Positions 19,101 through 27,249 of a DNA stretch of 64,000 nucleotides are shown piece after piece. Source of the stretch: Bacteroidia bacterium (GTDB lineage: Bacteria; Bacteroidota; Bacteroidia; B-17B0; Aurantibacillaceae); NCBI GenBank assembly GCA_018000995.1, contig JAGNIU010000004.1:62001-126000 (forward strand). Direction: 5' to 3'. Numbering within the stretch: position 1 is the stretch's first letter; each line of letters begins with the position of its first letter. Position numbers and translations under genes: made by a program. The notes under the pieces are model-generated. The model ran no database searches. It was not told where the DNA came from and saw nothing but the letters and a program-made list of their open reading frames with translations.

Positions 19101-21251
19101 AGTAGCTTGAGCAGTACAACCATTAACTGAACTTTGATAAACTACTGTGTATGTACCAGCACCAGAACCAGTAGTGTTTTGATTATTTACACCACCGGTA
19201 ATTGAACCTCCTCCCGGAGCGGTCCATGTATAAGTACCACCACCTGTAGGAGAGCTATTTAAACTAACAGTACTTGTTGAACAAGTTACTGAGCCTGTTG
19301 CTGAAGCACCTACACCTGTAGGAGTTGTTGTATTAATTAATGCAGCTACAGTTGCAATGTTAGTACAACCATTTACTGCATCAGTAACTCTTACAGTATA
19401 AGTTCCTGCACCAGAACCTGTAGTATTTTGACTATTAACACCACCTGTTATTGAACTTCCACCCGGAGCTGTCCAAGTATAAGTAACACCTGAAGATGGT
19501 GTTGAGGTTAAAGTTATAGCAGTGTTATTACAAGTAATAGAACCAGATGTGCCTGCAGTTGGCGACGGGTTTACTGTATTTACTAAAGCTGCAACAGTAG
19601 CTTGCGCTGTACAACCATTAACTGCACTTTGTACACGAATTGTATATGTTCCAGCCCCTGAACCTGTAGTATTTTGATTATTGACACCTCCTGTAATTGA
19701 ACCCCCTCCTGGAGCAGTCCATGTATAAGTAACACCTGTTAAAGTGGTTGTTAAATTAATTGATGTATTGTTACAAGTTATAGAACCACTAGTTAAAGCA
19801 TTTAATCCTGCAGGTGCAACCGTATTTACATTGGCTGCAATTGTTGTATTTGTTGAACATCCATTCGCAGGATTTACAACTCGCACTGTATAAGTGCCTG
19901 GACCAGTCGCAGTAGTTGATTGAGAGTTTACACCTCCTGTTATTGAACTTCCACCCGGTGCAGTCCAAGTATAAGTCATACCAGCCGGTAAAGAACCTAA
20001 GCTAATTGCATTATTGGTACAAGTAATAGAACCGGTTGTAGAAACTGTTGGACTTGGAGCTACAGTATTGAAACCAACAGCAACCGTACTGGTTAATGAT
20101 GAACAAACACCTGAATTAACTGTTAAAGAATAAACTCCAGCAGTACCAACAGTAGGTGTTGCAGTTGTTCCGCCTCCTACTATACCTGGACCGCTCCAAC
20201 TATAAGTTCCGCCACCGGAACCGGCGAGAACTGTTGTAATATTGACACAAGTTAAAGATTGCGTGGATCCTGCATTTGCCACAGGAAGAGCGTTAACAGT
20301 TATTGTATTTGTAGTTGCATTACCACAAGTTGGAGTTATACCTACAGTGTAAGTAACAGGATATGTACCTGCACCAACTATTGAAGGACAAAAAGAAGTA
20401 CTTGAAACTCCAAGTGGTGCTGTAAAAGTTCCTCCTGCTGTTCCTGTAATTTGCGGAGGTAAATTTACACAAGGTCCGTTTGCACACATTGCAGTTGGAG
20501 TTGTCCAAGAAGAATTATAAGGATTTGTAATTGATATGGTTCTGGTTTGAACAATTGAACAACCATTTTGACTATTGAAAGAATAAGTAATTGTATAAAC
20601 ACCTTGAGCCATCTGATAGGTATCCAAATACATATCACCCGTATTTGCATTATAAGAAGCTGTTGGAGCTACTGCGGGAGAAACTGTATAGCCAGCTAAT
20701 CCGATTGCTGAGTTGGCAGGGATTGTAACAGTTTGACAACCTCCGGCTGTTCCGTTATTCCAAACACCACTTGCTAAAGGAGTACTATTATAACAACTGG
20801 CAACTGTATAGTTCATATTTCCTGCAATGTTTGTATTACATAAATTGTAACCATGAGATTGCGCAGGATCCATAAAAAACAAAGAAAATGTATATGTACT
20901 TGAGCTTGGTACAAAAGTATAACACGGTACAGGGAATGAATTACACAAACTAATAATCGGATTGTTTGTCCCTTGCCCAATTGCAATTGAGTTATTCGTT
21001 GCTGCATTTGCATTAGTTAAACCAACAATAATTCGGATACAAGGACTCGTACCTTGGTTACCCACAGCAAATTGGGTTGGACTAATATTAATTAAGTTTG
21101 CATAAGTACAAGAAATTACTGCTGACATGGCAGCACCTGTATTTGCATCGTAAACACCTAAACTTGGTGTTAAACAAGTCATTTGTGCGTTACCATTCCT
21201 AACAGAAAGTAATAAAGCAAAAAATAATGCGATTTTGTATATGTTTTTCAT
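16125..21251 (-). CDS. Giant Ig-repeat surface adhesin 2 with gliding-motility (T9SS type B) C-terminal domain
   Basis: 1708 residues. Signal peptide at the N-terminus (K-I-A-L-F-F-A-L-L-L-S-V-R-N-G-N-A-Q), a roughly 320-residue region unlike that of adhesin 1, then 15 Ig-like modules, a PKD-like domain (F-A-P-Q-V-V-N-F-T-N, F-T-W-T-F-G-D-G-N) and the same C-terminal domain (N-V-F-T-P-N-D-D-N-V-N-D-V-F, F-N-R-W-G-Q). Its last eight modules align one to one with those of adhesin 1, including the unusual module with C-T-V-V-W-T-G-G-V-C-A-G. It begins 8 bases after a small secreted-protein gene, with which it forms an operon. Cell-surface adhesion or gliding is inferred from the C-terminal domain. 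Confidence 0.92.
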   Translation of the reverse strand: MKNIYKIALFFALLLSVRNGNAQMTCLTPSLGVYDANTGAAMSAVISCTYANLINISPTQFAVGNQGTSPCIRIIVGLTNANAATNNSIAIGQGTNNPIISLCNSFPVPCYTFVPSSSTYTFSLFFMDPAQSHGYNLCNTNIAGNMNYTVASCYNSTPLASGVWNNGTAGGCQTVTIPANSAIGLAGYTVSPAVAPTASYNANTGDMYLDTYQMAQGVYTITYSFNSQNGCSIVQTRTISITNPYNSSWTTPTAMCANGPCVNLPPQITGTAGGTFTAPLGVSSTSFCPSIVGAGTYPVTYTVGITPTCGNATTNTITVNALPVANAGSTQSLTCVNITTVLAGSGGGTYSWSGPGIVGGGTTATPTVGTAGVYSLTVNSGVCSSLTSTVAVGFNTVAPSPTVSTTGSITCTNNAISLGSLPAGMTYTWTAPGGSSITGGVNSQSTTATGPGTYTVRVVNPANGCSTNTTIAANVNTVAPAGLNALTSGSITCNNTSINLTTTLTGVTYTWTAPGGGSITGGVNNQNTTGSGAGTYTIRVQSAVNGCTAQATVAALVNTVNPSPTAGTSGSITCNNTAITLTSTPSSGVTYTWTAPGGSSITGGVNSQNTTGSGAGTYTVRVTDAVNGCTNIATVAALINTTTPTGVGASATGSVTCSTSTVSLNSSPTGGGTYTWTAPGGGSITGGVNNQNTTGSGAGTYTVVYQSSVNGCTAQATAAVGFNTVAPTGISANTSGTVTCASTAINLGVTPTGLTYSWTAPAGSSITSGGTSSSATGSGGGTYSVIVTGTNGCSAPTAVIVANTNTTAPTQTAIASQSLTCSTSSVNITGNPSSGVLYSWLGTGIVGPANTQTVNVVISGNYTLVVTNTANSCTSSAVAVVGTNTTPPNALGSGSVSITCATPSVNLIGSASPSSCTVVWTGGVCAGATSYTASACSPGQYSMTVTNPANGCSSAAAVFTVVSNSNFPTATLANTGTITCINTSAQVVATTTASPVTYTWSGPGIVSGSSTPTINVNMGGVYTLTLTNLLNGCVSVITNSVTNDNAAVTPTTAASSTITCNTTTVNMTATVGAGTYTYNWSGPGIVGTNTLSSATSSLGGTYNVTVTNTTNGCVGTATLSVTSSTNVPTGVSINPASFTLSCATPTTALTATAVGASTYSWIAPATGAIISGATSATAGINGPGNYSVVVTGTNGCSAAAAIAAVSPNTLAPTFVLSNSSPSITCLTANPTVSVNITSTVGIGSYSWTPASGISGSATGSVVTFTTAGTYTGVITATNGCQSNAIVTVLSATNSPTFVAGTATASPLSCSNPTAIISPVYTPTTDITFVWSGPGIVGSTTGSSVAVNQNGTYSVIVTNTVTGCTSNSLTVIVVGTTIPPLLNVSSTSSVGLGCSPTNSTNVLTANATPTNVSYNWNTSATTPTILVSTAGVYTVTITDPATSCTTSVTYTVDNNTTVPTATSVANSVIPCGASTATLNGGSPDPGVTFSWTGPSIVSGSNTSTPVVDQPGTYILTVTNPTTGCTSTSTVTLINGVPTASFTPDVTTGFAPQVVNFTNLSSPSATVFTWTFGDGNGSSTTSPSNTYSVAGSYTVMMIASSGLCTDTAYAFITIEDGFSIEIPNVFTPNDDNVNDVFTIKSTGVKEIQLQVFNRWGQLMYDFTGAKAAWDGITSNGEKATDGTYFYFVIATGFDSTKEPVKKNGSLGLYR
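19160..19980. repeat. Near-identical Ig-module repeats in adhesin 2
   Basis: Four successive units of about 245 bases, with the shared T-W-T-A-P-G-G-G/S-S-I-T-G-G-V-N-coding stretch starting at about 19168, 19418, 19664 and 19906. They are close at DNA level to the repeats around 13450-14010 in the neighbouring gene, so the two loci could recombine. Confidence 0.72.
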
Positions 21252-21259
21252 AGCAGGAA

Positions 21260-21619
21260 TTATTCTGTAATTAATGAATTTTTATTTTCCGGTTTTAATA
21301 CATTTTTGTTCTTCGAAATCCACTCATTAAGAGTTTTTACATATTCAGATTTTGAAGTGAAACCTGTTGATTTCGGAGTTTCAGCCGGAATAACATTTCC
21401 AATGAAATAAGACTTTAACGTTTCGTCATAACCAAAATAAGAAGAGGTTTGAGAGAGCTGAGCCTGATTATTTTTTGTCATATCATCATGTCGCTTCTTA
21501 AATTCCAAATATTTTGGATCATTTAAAGGTTCCGGTTTAACGTTTTTTTCAACGGCAGCTTGTCCAAATGAAAGTTGCGTGAAAAGACACATGATTGAGA
21601 AAAGAAATAGTTTTTTCAT
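21260..21619 (-). CDS. Small secreted protein upstream of adhesin 2
   Basis: Not recognised. 119 residues with a signal peptide ending at about S-F-G-Q (residue 20). The mature part is hydrophilic (K-K-R-H-D-D-M-T-K-N-N-Q, K-S-E-Y-V-K-T-L-N-E-W-I-S-K-N) with no Cys outside the leader and no recognisable domain. It is separated from adhesin 2 by 8 bases and is first in that operon; a chaperone, adaptor or export partner is possible, but nothing in the sequence proves it. Confidence 0.78.
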   Translation of the reverse strand: MKKLFLFSIMCLFTQLSFGQAAVEKNVKPEPLNDPKYLEFKKRHDDMTKNNQAQLSQTSSYFGYDETLKSYFIGNVIPAETPKSTGFTSKSEYVKTLNEWISKNKNVLKPENKNSLITE

Positions 21620-21739
21620 GGTTTGAATAAATTTCGACTAAGATAATAAAAAACATGTAGAATTGGTCGAATAGAAAAACAATTTAAATATTGATAATCA
21701 AATACTTATATTGAAAATCACCTAAATTGTTTTAACTCG

Positions 21740-23656
21740 CTACCAACGGGTTTTATAGTACTTTACCTCAAGATTAGTAACGAAATCCGACACGCTTTGA
21801 TTGGCAGGATTAATTTTGAGAGCTTCCTTGTAATACCGTATGCTGTTTAACGTGTCTTTTGTTTCAAAATAGGTCTTTCCTAATAACACATTAAATAACT
21901 CAGAACTCGGATTCTCTTTCAACTTAACTTTAAAAAAGTTTATCCCAATATTTGGGTTTGTTCTAGTATACAAATCCTGTAATACCTCATATGGTACCGT
22001 AAAGTCTTTTTTCTTGTCGTGTTTAATCGCTAACAACAAATACTTTTCGGCAGTTAACACATCACCTAACCTAAAATAAGCAATTCCCAAATTACAAATC
22101 ACTTCTTTTTTAGTTGTATCACGCTTATAAACCAATTTTAAATAAGGCAATGCTTCAGCTGGATTCCGCTCAAAAGTTAAATACATAAACGATAAATTAT
22201 TATAGCATCCACCACAACTTGAATCGGTTTGAATAGCTTTTTTCAACAACAATTCCGCTTCTCTTATTTTTCTTACTTTATCTTCATCTTTTATCAATTG
22301 CGCCTTCTTCGGATCACTAATATTAATTATCAACTGACTCGTTGTTAAAAGCGAAAGTTTAACGGATTCGGGATACTTTTTTACGTCGGTTTCAAACAGA
22401 ACTGTTTTACTTTTCCATTCTTTGTTTCTTACCACAATTGTATAAGCAAACAAAACAAAAATCAAAGCAGGAATTGCCTTTTGGTATGGTTTAAGATCCG
22501 AATATGTAATTGATTTTTTTGGAATGGCTTTGTAATAAAACAAAAAATAAACAGCAATTAAACTAAAACCGATTGAAGCAAAAAATGCAAACCGATCCGC
22601 TACTATACCAGGTGCCGGTATTAATAAATTCAAATACATGGATAATGATAAACCAAAAAACGCAATACCATACCAAAGTAAATCAGCCTTTTTAAAACGT
22701 GTAAAAAACACATAAGCCATAGCACCAAAACCACCTAATCCCAACAAAGCAAACACCGAAGTAAATGAATATACAGCAATTGTATTGTACCCGTAATACG
22801 AAGCCATTTTACTTGGAAAAATCAACATCTTAATATAAAACCCTAGTGAATTTAATGCGGCCGATATTTTTAATGACAGTGTTTTTTCAAAAAACAATGG
22901 ACTTTCAAAATAATTAAATGTACGTACCTGAGAGACTGATTTATCGATTAAGAAATGCTTCGTGACTTTATAGGAATAATATGAAACAAAAATTAATACA
23001 ACTGTTAGTACAATAAATTTTACATTTAGTTTGCCTAGTTTATATAACACCAAAGGCACAATTATAGCAAATGGAATAACATCAAACTTGCTCAAAAAAG
23101 CCAAACCAAAACACAAAAACGCAAACAACATAAAAAACCATTTTTTGCTTTCGGCAAACTTTGTAATATTTATAAATCCAAGCGCAGAAAATATAAAACA
23201 TAATAAAATATCCCTGTTCTTTAAACTAGCCACTACTTCAGCGTGTATTGGTAATACTGCAAAAATTACTACTCCAAAAAATAAAATAAAAGGCGGATAA
23301 TCTTTAAATAACAAATTAAAAAGCCGCAACAATAATAGTAGACAAGCCGCATACAATAAAATATTTACCAAGTGGCTAACAACTAAATTCTCTCCAAAAA
23401 ATTGATGCTGTAAAGCAAAAGAAACCTTTACAATTGGCCGGTATTCGTAATTATTCCCGCTTTCATCATTTACATGATATGTTCTGAAAATGCGGGGAAT
23501 TGATTTTATTCCTTTAGAAGTAATGTTTTCCGGGCCCGTTACAAATTCATCATCTAATGCATAACCATTAGTTAATGTGTTTCCGTATAACAGAAAAGCA
23601 ATTAAAACAAGAATTAATCCGTAGTTATTTTTATTGAATATTTTTTTGAGTGCCAT
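21740..23656 (-). CDS. Multi-spanning GT-C type glycosyltransferase-like protein with C-terminal TPR repeats
   Basis: 638 residues. About ten hydrophobic segments fill residues 12-410; the first extracytoplasmic loop has Y-A-L-D-D-E-F, the paired acidic motif expected of GT-C/PMT-type transferases that use a polyprenyl-phosphate sugar. Residues about 450-630 are TPR repeats (L-L-K-K-A-I-Q-T-D-S-S-C-G-G-C-Y-N-N-L, A-L-P-Y-L-K-L-V-Y-K, I-R-Y-Y-K-E-A-L-K-I-N-P). The overall plan resembles TMTC-type O-mannosyltransferases. Substrate and acceptor are unknown. It lies 29 bases downstream of the acyl-CoA dehydrogenase on the same strand. Confidence 0.8.
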   Translation of the reverse strand: MALKKIFNKNNYGLILVLIAFLLYGNTLTNGYALDDEFVTGPENITSKGIKSIPRIFRTYHVNDESGNNYEYRPIVKVSFALQHQFFGENLVVSHLVNILLYAACLLLLLRLFNLLFKDYPPFILFFGVVIFAVLPIHAEVVASLKNRDILLCFIFSALGFINITKFAESKKWFFMLFAFLCFGLAFLSKFDVIPFAIIVPLVLYKLGKLNVKFIVLTVVLIFVSYYSYKVTKHFLIDKSVSQVRTFNYFESPLFFEKTLSLKISAALNSLGFYIKMLIFPSKMASYYGYNTIAVYSFTSVFALLGLGGFGAMAYVFFTRFKKADLLWYGIAFFGLSLSMYLNLLIPAPGIVADRFAFFASIGFSLIAVYFLFYYKAIPKKSITYSDLKPYQKAIPALIFVLFAYTIVVRNKEWKSKTVLFETDVKKYPESVKLSLLTTSQLIINISDPKKAQLIKDEDKVRKIREAELLLKKAIQTDSSCGGCYNNLSFMYLTFERNPAEALPYLKLVYKRDTTKKEVICNLGIAYFRLGDVLTAEKYLLLAIKHDKKKDFTVPYEVLQDLYTRTNPNIGINFFKVKLKENPSSELFNVLLGKTYFETKDTLNSIRYYKEALKINPANQSVSDFVTNLEVKYYKTRW

Positions 23657-23685
23657 ACAATTTCAGAAAGAACAAAGATAAAAAT

Positions 23686-24831
23686 TTACACGTCGGCCGA
23701 AATAATATTACGTTGAATAGCCGAAGTTCCAGAATACAATAACGAGGCGAAACTATCTCTGTATTCACGCTCAATTCCGGTTTCGATTAAATAGCCATAA
23801 GCGCCATAAATTTCCTGTAATTGCTTAATAGCATTCACTACATGTTCCGAAACAAAAAGTTTTGCAATTGAAGCACGCGTTAAAGCATTTTTAGGCTTTG
23901 TGTCAATGGCATAAGCAGCATCATACACTAAATTTTTTCCTGCATTTAAAATTGTTTTAATATCTGCGATTTTATGTTGGATGTTTTGAAATTCAAATAA
24001 GTTTTTATTGTTTAGCTTACGTTTTTTAGTAAATAAAACAGCTTTATCTAAAACTCTATCTAATTGTCCAACTAAAAAAGCACTCACCACTACTCTCTCC
24101 CAAATCATACTATTATTAAAAATTTGTCCGCCCGAACCCGGCTTTCCAATCATACAATCTTCATCAATCTCAAAATTATTGAACTTAATATCGCCCATTT
24201 GTGCAGTACGTAAGCCCATTTTATCTTTTACTTTGCTAATTTTAATTTCTTTTGCATCTGTTTTAACAATGAAACAAGAAACACCACCAAAAAATCCCTT
24301 TGTTTTGTCTGTTAAAGCATATACCACTAAAACATCAGCAACAGGCGAGTTAGTTATGTATCTTTTTTCTCCATTTATTATATAACTACTGCCTTTTTTT
24401 ACGGCAACTGACGACATATTGTAAACATCAGAACCGGCATTGTATTCAGTAATGGCATTAGCTGCAATCCACTGACCGGAAGCCATTTTTTTAAGGTACT
24501 TGTTTTTTTGTTCTTCACTTCCATAGAATGATAATGGAGAAACACAGGCTATTAAATGAGCGATAGAAGAAAAAATCATTCCATTATTTTCACAACCATA
24601 AGCTAAAGCTTCGTAAGCTACGCAGGTTTTAAGAGCGGAAAAACCTTTTCCTCCAAAACTTTCATCAGCCACCAAACCATGCATACCATGCTTTGAGAAA
24701 TGATTCCATAAACTCCTGTCAAAAAAATTATTTTTATCCTGTTCCATCATATCCTTTACGGGAAATGATTTTCCAACTTCATGAAAAGTATTGTAAATGG
24801 TTTTGTAGTTTTTTAATACGCCTAAAATCAT
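23686..24831 (-). CDS. Acyl-CoA dehydrogenase family flavoprotein (isovaleryl/long-chain type active site)
   Basis: 381 residues with the usual three-domain plan: helical N-terminus, FAD-binding middle (A-I-T-E-Y-N-A-G-S-D, Y-I-T-N-S, M-G-L-R-T-A-Q), helical C-terminus ending G-A-Y-G-Y-L-I-E-T-G-I-E-R-E-Y-R-D and Y-S-G-T-S-A-I-Q-R. The usual catalytic Glu in Y-E-G-T-S is Ser367 here. A Glu-Arg at 245 (I-W-E-R-V-V-V-S) occupies the place of the catalytic Glu of isovaleryl-CoA and long-chain acyl-CoA dehydrogenases, so the enzyme is probably active. It is divergent from a KASIII/ACP operon, and an acyl-carrier-bound substrate is an attractive guess. Confidence 0.88.
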   Translation of the reverse strand: MILGVLKNYKTIYNTFHEVGKSFPVKDMMEQDKNNFFDRSLWNHFSKHGMHGLVADESFGGKGFSALKTCVAYEALAYGCENNGMIFSSIAHLIACVSPLSFYGSEEQKNKYLKKMASGQWIAANAITEYNAGSDVYNMSSVAVKKGSSYIINGEKRYITNSPVADVLVVYALTDKTKGFFGGVSCFIVKTDAKEIKISKVKDKMGLRTAQMGDIKFNNFEIDEDCMIGKPGSGGQIFNNSMIWERVVVSAFLVGQLDRVLDKAVLFTKKRKLNNKNLFEFQNIQHKIADIKTILNAGKNLVYDAAYAIDTKPKNALTRASIAKLFVSEHVVNAIKQLQEIYGAYGYLIETGIEREYRDSFASLLYSGTSAIQRNIISADV

Positions 24832-24965
24832 ACTGTATTAACGTTTAATCTTATAAAAATAGCATAATTAAACTAATAATGCTTTTTAATTGAAAACTAA
24901 TTTTAATCAGTTTAACAATGCATTATTTTATAGCTAATTTACATTTTTTTGTACATTTATAGTCT

Positions 24966-25952
24966 ATGGGCCTTTTTATCGATAAAATTCGCATTCACCT
25001 TCCGGAAGAGGTTTTATCGAACACTCAACTTGCCAAGGAATTTAACATTACTGAAGCTGAAATTTTAAAGAGAACCGGAATAGAAAAACGTTATTTGGCG
25101 GCTAAAAACGAAACTGCTTCTGATTTGGCTTTTGTTGCTGCAAAAAAAATACTCGCTTCTGATCCGGATTTAAGTAGTAAAATTGATTTCCTTATTTTCT
25201 GTTCCGATTGCTTCGATTATATTGCCCCTGCTACTTCTTGCATTTTACAAGACCGATTAAAATTACCACAAACTACCGCTTGCATCGATTTACCGTATGG
25301 CTGCTCTGGTTTTGTTTATGGTTTAGGAATTGCCAACGGACTTTTACATAGCGGCATGGCTAAAACAATTTTATTCTTAACCTGTGATTCATCTACCAAA
25401 ACTTTAAATCCTAAGAACTTTGAGCAACGCAGTTTATTTAGCGATGGTGCTGCAGCTATTTTGTTGAGTAAAAATGATTCAACTCCTGCCAATAACTTTG
25501 TGTTTGGAACGGATGGTAGTGGCGCGCATGATTTATATATTGAAGGAAGCGCTTTTAGAACACCCTTAGATGAAAATTTTAAAAAAGAAAGTTGTGTTCC
25601 TTACGGCGAAATGGTTATGAATGGCGCTAATATTTTTTCGTTCGCACTTAAAATAGTGCCGACATTAATAAACGACGCTCTAAAAAAATGCAATTTAACT
25701 TTTGAAGATATAGATTTGTTTATTTTTCATCAGGCTAATGGTTTTATTTTGGAAACTTTGCGCCGCAAAATGAACATTCCAAAAGAAAAATTTTATACTA
25801 ACATAAAGGATTACGGAAATACTGTGGCCTCCACAATTCCTATAGCACTTTACACCGCCGAGCAGGAAAAAGTTCTTAAAAAAGGTATGAAAGTATTGAT
25901 AGCCGGCTTCGGCGTTGGAAATAGTTGGGCGGCAACTGTAATAAATTACTAA
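24966..25952 (+). CDS. 3-oxoacyl-ACP synthase III-like condensing enzyme, copy 1
   Basis: 328 residues with full KASIII (FabH-type) catalytic triad: Cys113 in Y-G-C-S-G-F-V-Y-G, His255 in F-H-Q-A-N, Asn285 in Y-G-N-T-V-A-S-T, and the C-terminal G-F-G-V-G glycine loop. It condenses an acyl-CoA primer with malonyl-ACP or, in specialised relatives, moves an acyl group. First gene of a six-gene operon with overlapping reading frames. Clearly different in sequence from copy 2, with which it shares the operon, so it is not the housekeeping fabH duplicated recently. An AT-rich 134-base region separates it from the divergent dehydrogenase. Confidence 0.92.
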   Translation: MGLFIDKIRIHLPEEVLSNTQLAKEFNITEAEILKRTGIEKRYLAAKNETASDLAFVAAKKILASDPDLSSKIDFLIFCSDCFDYIAPATSCILQDRLKLPQTTACIDLPYGCSGFVYGLGIANGLLHSGMAKTILFLTCDSSTKTLNPKNFEQRSLFSDGAAAILLSKNDSTPANNFVFGTDGSGAHDLYIEGSAFRTPLDENFKKESCVPYGEMVMNGANIFSFALKIVPTLINDALKKCNLTFEDIDLFIFHQANGFILETLRRKMNIPKEKFYTNIKDYGNTVASTIPIALYTAEQEKVLKKGMKVLIAGFGVGNSWAATVINY

Positions 25953-25960
25953 ATTTGAAT

Positions 25961-26197
25961 ATGCTTTTAGATGAATTTGTAAATAAACTGGAATCTGAAT
26001 TTGAAGATATGCCTAAAGGCACTTTAAAAGCTGATACTGATTACCGGAGTATAAAAGGTTGGAGCAGCATGCATGCCCTAATCATTATCGCTTTTATTGA
26101 TATTACGTTCAACATCACTTTAAATGGTACCGATTTAAAATCTACAAAAACCGTTAGTGATTTGTATAATTTGGTTCAACAAAAAAAATCAGCTTGA
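25961..26197 (+). CDS. Acyl carrier protein between two KASIII genes
   Basis: 78 residues from the ATG at 25961; the frame is open further upstream, inside the KASIII gene, but that extension has no ACP similarity. The phosphopantetheine site is G-W-S-S-M-H-A-L with Ser36 as the likely attachment residue; the Asp normally before it (D-S-L) is replaced by Ser. Helix I is acidic (E-S-E-F-E-D-M). It lies 8 bases after KASIII copy 1 and overlaps copy 2 by four bases, so it should carry the acyl chain for these two enzymes. Confidence 0.88.
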   Translation: MLLDEFVNKLESEFEDMPKGTLKADTDYRSIKGWSSMHALIIIAFIDITFNITLNGTDLKSTKTVSDLYNLVQQKKSA

Positions 26198-27249
26198 GTA
26201 CTTTTAAAACATCTCACGTAGCTATTAAAGGCATTGTATCTTGTGTGCCTAAAGAAGTAAAAAGCACTTTTGATTATTCGTATTTAAAACCTGAAGAACA
26301 AGAGTTGTTCTACAAAACTGTTGGTATTAAAGAACGCCGTGTGGCCAATGATAAAATTACCTGTAGCGATTTATGTCAGCAAGCCGCTGAATATTTATTC
26401 AACAACAACATTACCAAACCTGAGAATATTGATTTAATAGTTTTCGTTTCACAATCGCCCGACTATTTCTTACCATCCACTGCGGTCATTCTTCAAGATA
26501 AATTAAAATTAAAAAAAACAACATTAGCTTTTGATGTGACTTTAGGTTGCAGCGGTTATGTTTACGGATTAAGCATTGTTTCTAATTTTTTGCAAAGCGG
26601 ACAATTTAAACAAGCCTTATTGTTGTGTGGTGATAAATCTACCATTTCAACTTACGAAGAAGATAAAAGCGCCTACCCTTTATTTGGCGATGCTGGCACT
26701 GCTACTTTATTGGAATATGATTCTACAGCGCAAGACATGAATTTTGCTTTAAATAGCGATGGCAGTGGTAAAAACGCTATTATTATCGAACATGGTCATT
26801 CACGTCATCCTTACTCTGCTGAATCGGATATCATTACTGAATTAGAACCAGGCGTTAAGCGTGCCAAAAAACATTTAGCATTAAACGGGCAAGATATTTT
26901 TACGTTTGCTTTAAAAGAAGTAACTCCTAATGTTAATGAAACACTTCAATCAGCGAATAAAACTATTGCTGATATTGATTATTTCGTGATGCATCAAGCT
27001 AACAAACTAATTAACGAAACTGTCCGCAAAAAATTAGGAATTGATAAAGAAAAGTACCCTTATTCAATAGAACTTTTCGGAAATACGAGCTCAGCATCAA
27101 TACCTTTAACTATGTGTTACGCTTTAGAGTCTAAATTATTAAAAGAAAGTTTAAATTTGTTATTGTGCGGATTTGGCGTTGGATTATCATGGGGAAGTGT
27201 AATTTTAAGAACCAACCAACTTAAATGCGCCAAATTAATTGAGTTATGA
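26194..27249 (+). CDS. 3-oxoacyl-ACP synthase III-like condensing enzyme, copy 2
   Basis: 351 residues, starting at TTG in a TTGA overlap with the ACP stop. The triad is complete: Cys119 in L-G-C-S-G-Y-V-Y-G, His267 in M-H-Q-A-N, Asn297 in F-G-N-T-S-S-A-S. It ends G-F-G-V-G-L-S-W-G and has about 12 extra C-terminal residues running into the next gene (ATGA overlap). With two active-looking KASIII enzymes on one ACP, successive condensations or primer/extender division of labour are possible. Confidence 0.91.
   Translation: MSTFKTSHVAIKGIVSCVPKEVKSTFDYSYLKPEEQELFYKTVGIKERRVANDKITCSDLCQQAAEYLFNNNITKPENIDLIVFVSQSPDYFLPSTAVILQDKLKLKKTTLAFDVTLGCSGYVYGLSIVSNFLQSGQFKQALLLCGDKSTISTYEEDKSAYPLFGDAGTATLLEYDSTAQDMNFALNSDGSGKNAIIIEHGHSRHPYSAESDIITELEPGVKRAKKHLALNGQDIFTFALKEVTPNVNETLQSANKTIADIDYFVMHQANKLINETVRKKLGIDKEKYPYSIELFGNTSSASIPLTMCYALESKLLKESLNLLLCGFGVGLSWGSVILRTNQLKCAKLIEL

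Noticed and set aside
13450-19980. Regularly spaced repeats that might suggest a CRISPR array or satellite
   Set aside because: They lie in frame inside two long genes, have a 240-250-base period and encode Ig-like modules; no short direct repeats with unique spacers and no cas genes occur.
23686-24831. Inactive acyl-CoA dehydrogenase because Glu is replaced by Ser in Y-S-G-T-S
   Set aside because: Glu245 in W-E-R matches the alternative base position of isovaleryl and long-chain enzymes, so loss of activity does not follow.
24832-24965. Possible promoter (TACATTTT at 24940) before KASIII copy 1
   Set aside because: The last base of the -7 element mismatches and no TTTG lies at a suitable distance; the region is simply AT-rich, so no feature was called.
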